Below are positions 15,313-19,253 of a stretch of 19,253 nt of DNA, one piece after another (within the stretch, counting starts at the first letter, position 1; each line of letters starts with the position of its first letter). The position numbers and the translations under genes were made by a program. The stretch is from Bacteroidales bacterium UBA1757 (GTDB lineage Bacteria; Bacteroidota; Bacteroidia; Bacteroidales; UBA1402): assembly GCA_002315625.1 (NCBI GenBank), contig DCHH01000084.1, positions 13,335 to 32,587 on the forward strand, written 5' to 3'. The notes beneath the pieces are model-generated. The model worked only from the letters and a program-made list of their open reading frames with translations, had not been told where the DNA came from and ran no database searches.

Positions 15313-15348
15313 GCTTCGCTCAGGCGAAACTCAATTAATTATCCTTTT
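15303..15348 (+). terminator. Terminator hairpin overlapping the STAS-kinase stop codon (REP-like)
   Basis: Outer arms AATTAATTGAG (15303-15313) and CTCAATTAATT (15330-15340) pair perfectly. After one mismatch the inner arms TTCGC (15315-15319) and GCGAA (15324-15328) close a TCAG loop. ATCCTTTTT follows. The TGA stop (15310-15312) is within the stem. The core TCGCT-N3-GCGAAACTCAA is shared with the repeat at the left edge. Confidence 0.7.
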
Positions 15349-15350
15349 TA

Positions 15351-15402
15351 TAGGGGCTCTGCCCCTAACCCCCACGCCTATCAGCGGGAATTCCTTTTCC
15401 CG
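15351..15402. repeat. Two further palindromes between the convergent kinase genes
   Basis: TAGGGGC (15351-15357) and GCCCCTA (15361-15367) form a perfect 7-base-pair stem with a TCT loop. CGGGAA (15385-15390) and TTCCCG (15397-15402) form a 6-base-pair stem with a 6-base loop. With the terminator at 15303 they make a three-hairpin cluster that fills the 109-base gap. On the minus strand the first is followed by TAAAAAGG rather than a T-run. Confidence 0.55.
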
Positions 15403-15421
15403 AGACATCGCCAATGCAGAA

Positions 15422-16270
15422 TTATTTCAAACTGGCATAACGCTTCCGAAACTGCCGTTCACTGGCACGGATGGCCATGCCAGGTACAATTTCCAACAGC
15501 GTTATCCATGTCAGCCCTCTCACCAATGACAATGCTTCAATCTGTTGGATACAGGCGTTTTTCTCTGTACTCGGAACATCTTTGAAGTATTCGTTTGTCA
15601 AAACTTCACTGAAACGCCACGCATTCTTCTTGCTCATACCGACGATAGTCTTGTGATCACCTATTGTATATTTCATAGGGGAATAAAAATAAGCAAGATC
15701 CAATAGTGGGTTTCCATACGCCATTCCCCCTAAATCAATAATCCGCAGTTCATTGCCCTTTAACATAATATTTCTCGTATTAAGATCCAAATGCAGCAGG
15801 CTGTTGTCAGATGGCAGGTTCAGCAAAATCTTTTTTGAAATATCGATAATATCATTATCAAAAAATCTGCTTATGCGTTCAAGCAGAACCAGCTCGTTCT
15901 GTATGGCATCCGGGAATATGCCTTCAGGTTTCACTTTTATTTGGTGAATATTACGAAGCAATACTCCAAAACTGCGCGCAAATGGTTCAAGTTTATCCGG
16001 GTTATTTTCTATGATTTCCCCTATAGGAACGGATTCAAGTTTTTCGAATACGATTCCAATACCGCTTTCTGTATGTACCATATCAAAAACTTTTGCAGTG
16101 GGAACGCCTAAACGGAATGCCTCCTGACAACAGGCATATTCATGGAAAATCTGATTTTGTGTTATCCCCGGTCTGAAGACTTTAACAACATTTCCTGTCG
16201 GGAGGGAATAAGTCACAGCCCCAGCTCCTTCACCAATGGCCGCACAGCCAGCTAATGAGATTGTTTTCAT
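15422..16270 (-). CDS. APH-type (TIGR02172-like) kinase, coupled to the NRPS gene
   Basis: A 282-residue aminoglycoside-phosphotransferase-like kinase. The N-terminus has a glycine-rich loop IGEGAGAVTYSL (12-23) with a likely ATP lysine K30 (VVKVF), then E44 (HEYACC). The catalytic loop reads LHLDLNTRN (159-167), so HGD is HLD here, but D162 and N167 are kept. The metal site is IDLGG (D179), followed by AYGNPLLDLAYFYSP. The last block closely parallels YGNPLWDIAMLYF in the STAS-kinase, so the two proteins are paralogous. Its ATG overlaps the NRPS stop as ATGA (16267-16270), indicating translational coupling and a shared role. The sequence is AT-richer than its neighbours: one hand-counted 60-base line (15841-15900) is 35% G+C. 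Possible roles are phosphorylation of the peptide product or an intermediate, or self-resistance; none is proven. Confidence 0.8.
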   Translation of the reverse strand: MKTISLAGCAAIGEGAGAVTYSLPTGNVVKVFRPGITQNQIFHEYACCQEAFRLGVPTAKVFDMVHTESGIGIVFEKLESVPIGEIIENNPDKLEPFARSFGVLLRNIHQIKVKPEGIFPDAIQNELVLLERISRFFDNDIIDISKKILLNLPSDNSLLHLDLNTRNIMLKGNELRIIDLGGMAYGNPLLDLAYFYSPMKYTIGDHKTIVGMSKKNAWRFSEVLTNEYFKDVPSTEKNACIQQIEALSLVRGLTWITLLEIVPGMAIRASERQFRKRYASLK

Positions 16271-19253
16271 TTCTTATTTTTATAAATGGGCAGTTTAATT
16301 ATCAGTTCATTTCCAGAAGATGTTCCGGTGATTCGACTGTCCTTTTCTTTTCCTTTCAGAATCGCCATTTGCTCATCACGACTACGTTCATCCTCAAAGA
16401 AACCCTGGAAGTTGAGCAGTGGTATGAATTTTTTATTAACATTTCGTATTCCACTTAAATATTCAATGTAATCTATGCGTTTGAATACCTTGGCTGCCCT
16501 ATCGTATAACTCAGCGGTTGTTTTGACAAACAATCCCATCTGATTGAGGTTGGATGCGTCACGACCATGCCTTACCACAAGAACAGGAATGATCTGTTCC
16601 GAATCCAGAAGGTTGTTGTTTTCGAGAAAATGCTCAATCATCACAGCCAAAGGGTTCTCGTTATCATCCACATTTACTGCAAAAGCGCATGACTGACAAT
16701 CACATCCTTTAAGTATCTTGGCTATACGCGCAACAGCCTCCCGATACTCGTTGACGGCATGCGAATCCGCCTGCTTCATAACCGCTTCCGATGATGAAGA
16801 ATATGTATCCTCAATGATACTTTTTCCCAAGAGAAGCCGATTAATGCGGTTGACAAGAATTTCACTGGATGCAAAATCAAAAATACCATGATGAATATCG
16901 AAGTATATCAGGTGATACTCTGATAACTCCGGTGAAATCGCATACACCACCGACAGCATCGTCTTTCCATCATAAACGTATGGATGATAGTACAGTTCCT
17001 GCAGGATGCTGTCGGCCTCTTCTTCGGTCATGTCATAGACAGCGACATTTTTCCATTGGCCCGGATAATGAACGAGCGACTTCGAATTGTAGGCATATTC
17101 GAAAACAGTATTGGAGACGGCTTGGGAAAAATGTTTTAGGGCAAAGTCAAGTGTAACCTGCTTGGAAATCTTAAGTTTGAGCGGAATCGTTTTCGCCTTG
17201 TTGACATCCAAAGACATTCTGCCATCGTCAGATAACGGTATGACTTTGGCTTTCGGTACGGTGGCCGATCTGCTTGCGAGTATCGTCTCAAACATCTCTT
17301 TGGTGTGCACATCGCATTGTTTGGTGAATGCGGATCCCAAGCTACAAAGAGGTGCATTATCGGAACAGAACTCTGCGATTTTACGTGGAGTCCTCAATCG
17401 CATAATGTCATTGGGGCTGAAACGGAATGATTCGGACACCACATGGGATTTGCGAAGTAATGACCAAGTCCTGATGGCTTTTATGGAGTCTCCACCAATG
17501 TACAGAAAATCGTCGGTGGCACTGACTTTTGTTCGGCGAAGTATGTCTGCGAACACCTTGCATATCACAGCTTCGGTATTGTTGGCGGGTGCAACATAAT
17601 CGCATTCCGAGGAAAAGTCCGGCATTGGCAATATCGAGCGGTCAATCTTCCCATTCTGGGTCAAGGGCATCGTTTCAAGATGGATGAAAATACCCGGAAC
17701 CATATATTCCGTCAGAGTCTTTGACAGTTCTGTCCTAATGCTTTCTTCAGTGGCTTTCCCAGTATAGTACAAGCACAGTGTGTCATTCTTCACTGCAACA
17801 ATCGCCTGACTGATGCCTTTGACCTTGGCGGCAGCGGACTCTATCTCACCGAGTTCTATGCGGAAACCTCTGAGCTTGATCTGGTTGTCGATTCTGCCGA
17901 TGTACTCCAGCTGGCCTTTTTCGTTCCATCTGACAAGGTCGCCAGTTCGGTACATCTTCTGTCCCTTGATGTACGGACAGTCAACGAACTTCTCCGCTGT
18001 CAATTCTTTGCGATGCCAGTAACCCTTAGCCACTTGCGGACCAACTATGCACAGCTCGCCGGCCACGCCTTTCGGAACAAGATTGCTCTCCGTGTCCAAT
18101 ACAAGTGACTTCATATTGTCAACTGTCCTTCCGATAGGCACTTCCCTATATCCCTTCTCGGACTCAATAAGACATGTGACACAATCCACCGTACACTCCG
18201 TAGGCCCATAAAAGTTCCATAAAGTTATCCGAAGGCCATCTATCGGATTGAGTTTCTCTCCGCTCACCACCATATACCTCAATGGCAAGTCTGGATTCTC
18301 CTTCAGCAACATCTCTCCAAGCGATGTCGTGAAGCTTGCACAGGTGATTCCCCTCTCAACAATGAAATTCCTTATTGACGACAGGTCCATTCTTACATCT
18401 TCCGGCATGATGTGAAGTTGTCCTCCAACCGTCAGTATCGGGTACAAATCCTCAAGCGACGCATCAAACGTGAAGTTCCTGTGGCATCCCATTCTGTCCT
18501 CTTCTGTCAACTGTTGCTGACGGACGTAAAAGTTCAGATAGTTGAAGTATGCCCTATGAGGTATCATCGCCCCCTTCGGCTCACCAGTCGAGCCGGAGGT
18601 GTAAATCATATATGCCAGCCCTTCAGGAGTTGACTTGTTGACTTCTGGATTTTGCACATTTTCAGACAGGCTGATTCCGCGCAACAGCTCCTCCGTGATG
18701 ACTGCCTTCGCCCCGCAGTCATCAATCATGAAATACTTTCTCTGCTCGGGATACTCGGGATCAATGGGAACATACGCCGCCCCTGCTTTCCAGATACCCA
18801 GCACTGATGTCACGAACTCTTTTCTTCGCGGAAGCATCACAGCGACAAAGTCGTCCGGCTTTATGTCGTGTTCTTCTATCAACCTGTTCGCTATCGCATT
18901 TGATTGTTCGTCAAGTTCCCTGTAGGTCAGTCGGCTTTCCTTGTCTGCTACGGCTATATTGTCGGGAGTCTTCTTGGCCTGCTCTGTGAACAGATCGACG
19001 AAAGTCTTCGTCCTGTCATAGTCAAGTTTCTCGCCAGTACCGAGCGTTATTAGTTGATTTTGTTCGTCGTTGTCAAGCAACCGGATGTCGGATAGTCTTG
19101 CATCCGGATTGCATGCTATCTGCTCCAACACATACCTGTAGGCATTGGTAAGTCGTTCTATATAGGCTTTACTGTATTTGCTTCTGTCATAGGTCAGATG
19201 CAGGGTCAGTCTGCCATCAAGGATGTAAGCCGCTACGGCAATCTCGTTGAACG
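16267..19253 (-). CDS. Nonribosomal peptide synthetase, C-terminal part (C)-A-PCP-C
   Basis: The frame is open through the right edge: 994 residues are visible and the 5' end lies outside. Residue numbers here count from the GTG codon at 19129-19131, with 40 residues before it. The domains are: the tail of a condensation domain (FNEIAVAAYILDGRL upstream, LTLHLTYDRSKYS); an adenylation domain (about 43-500) with YTSGSTGEPKG (177-187), NFYGPTE (306-312), YRTGDLV (394-400), GRIDNQIKLRGFRIELGEIE (412-431) and K495 in NGKIDR; a carrier domain with the phosphopantetheine serine S549 in YIGGDSIKA; and a final condensation-like domain (about 628-953) with HHGIFDF (747-753). It ends in a Lys-rich tail with no thioesterase or reductase. 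Specificity residues by alignment to PheA are D223, A224, E227, S270, V288, S290, F307, V315, D316 and K495. The kinase gene follows with a four-base overlap. Confidence 0.93.
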   Translation of the reverse strand, partial: FNEIAVAAYILDGRLTLHLTYDRSKYSKAYIERLTNAYRYVLEQIACNPDARLSDIRLLDNDEQNQLITLGTGEKLDYDRTKTFVDLFTEQAKKTPDNIAVADKESRLTYRELDEQSNAIANRLIEEHDIKPDDFVAVMLPRRKEFVTSVLGIWKAGAAYVPIDPEYPEQRKYFMIDDCGAKAVITEELLRGISLSENVQNPEVNKSTPEGLAYMIYTSGSTGEPKGAMIPHRAYFNYLNFYVRQQQLTEEDRMGCHRNFTFDASLEDLYPILTVGGQLHIMPEDVRMDLSSIRNFIVERGITCASFTTSLGEMLLKENPDLPLRYMVVSGEKLNPIDGLRITLWNFYGPTECTVDCVTCLIESEKGYREVPIGRTVDNMKSLVLDTESNLVPKGVAGELCIVGPQVAKGYWHRKELTAEKFVDCPYIKGQKMYRTGDLVRWNEKGQLEYIGRIDNQIKLRGFRIELGEIESAAAKVKGISQAIVAVKNDTLCLYYTGKATEESIRTELSKTLTEYMVPGIFIHLETMPLTQNGKIDRSILPMPDFSSECDYVAPANNTEAVICKVFADILRRTKVSATDDFLYIGGDSIKAIRTWSLLRKSHVVSESFRFSPNDIMRLRTPRKIAEFCSDNAPLCSLGSAFTKQCDVHTKEMFETILASRSATVPKAKVIPLSDDGRMSLDVNKAKTIPLKLKISKQVTLDFALKHFSQAVSNTVFEYAYNSKSLVHYPGQWKNVAVYDMTEEEADSILQELYYHPYVYDGKTMLSVVYAISPELSEYHLIYFDIHHGIFDFASSEILVNRINRLLLGKSIIEDTYSSSSEAVMKQADSHAVNEYREAVARIAKILKGCDCQSCAFAVNVDDNENPLAVMIEHFLENNNLLDSEQIIPVLVVRHGRDASNLNQMGLFVKTTAELYDRAAKVFKRIDYIEYLSGIRNVNKKFIPLLNFQGFFEDERSRDEQMAILKGKEKDSRITGTSSGNELIIKLPIYKNKK

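Noticed and set aside
14215..16270. Calling the two kinases antibiotic-resistance aminoglycoside phosphotransferases
   Set aside because: They share only the general APH-type catalytic loop; their best resemblance is to TIGR02172-like proteins of unknown substrate, and context links them to an NRPS rather than to aminoglycosides.
19129..19131. GTG as the true start of the NRPS gene
   Set aside because: The frame stays open upstream to the right edge and encodes the tail of a condensation domain (LTLHLTYDRSKYS), so the gene continues beyond the window.

Overview
The window looks like a chromosomal segment of a Bacteroidales bacterium, probably from the gut (Bacteroides/Prevotella-like). Three things point there: the gene block bamD - omega subunit - DUF4293 protein, a HU(CCDC81-like)-SPOR membrane protein, and upstream sequences that fit the Bacteroidetes promoter pattern (TTTG, about 20 bases, TAnnTTTG). 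No rRNA, tRNA, CRISPR array, transposase or integrase is visible, and no gap without a gene exceeds about 170 bases.

Layout. (1) Positions 1-2845, minus strand: a bifunctional class A penicillin-binding protein (PBP1A), followed by a small C_GCAxxG_C_C-family protein cut by the left edge. (2) 2932-4822, plus strand: a flavin reductase-like protein and serine hydroxymethyltransferase (glyA), closed by a strong bidirectional terminator. (3) 4891-9145, minus strand: one run of bamD, omega-like subunit, DUF4293 membrane protein, L-rhamnose mutarotase, phosphoglycerate kinase and the HU-SPOR protein, with a well-formed promoter before bamD. (4) 9230-11128, minus strand: an ACT-domain protein and a phenylacetate-CoA ligase family enzyme, separated by palindromes. 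(5) 11237-14089, minus strand: a large secreted YetA/PL26-like polysaccharide lyase. (6) 14215-19253, the accessory part: a STAS-like domain fused to an APH-type kinase (plus strand), a palindrome cluster, a second related APH-type kinase, and the 3' end of a nonribosomal peptide synthetase (NRPS) that overlaps the second kinase by four bases (both minus strand).

Regions 1-4 are mostly housekeeping: cell-wall synthesis, one-carbon metabolism, outer-membrane assembly, transcription, glycolysis and aryl-acid activation. Region 5 adds plant cell-wall (rhamnogalacturonan-type) degradation. Region 6 is the place to look for something undescribed. An NRPS that ends in a C-like domain, with no visible thioesterase or reductase, is translationally coupled to a small-molecule-kinase-like protein, and a homologous kinase with a STAS-like front domain faces it. 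The kinases could modify, activate or give self-protection against the NRPS product, or form a switch-like regulatory pair; the sequence alone does not decide. The rest of the cluster lies beyond the right edge.
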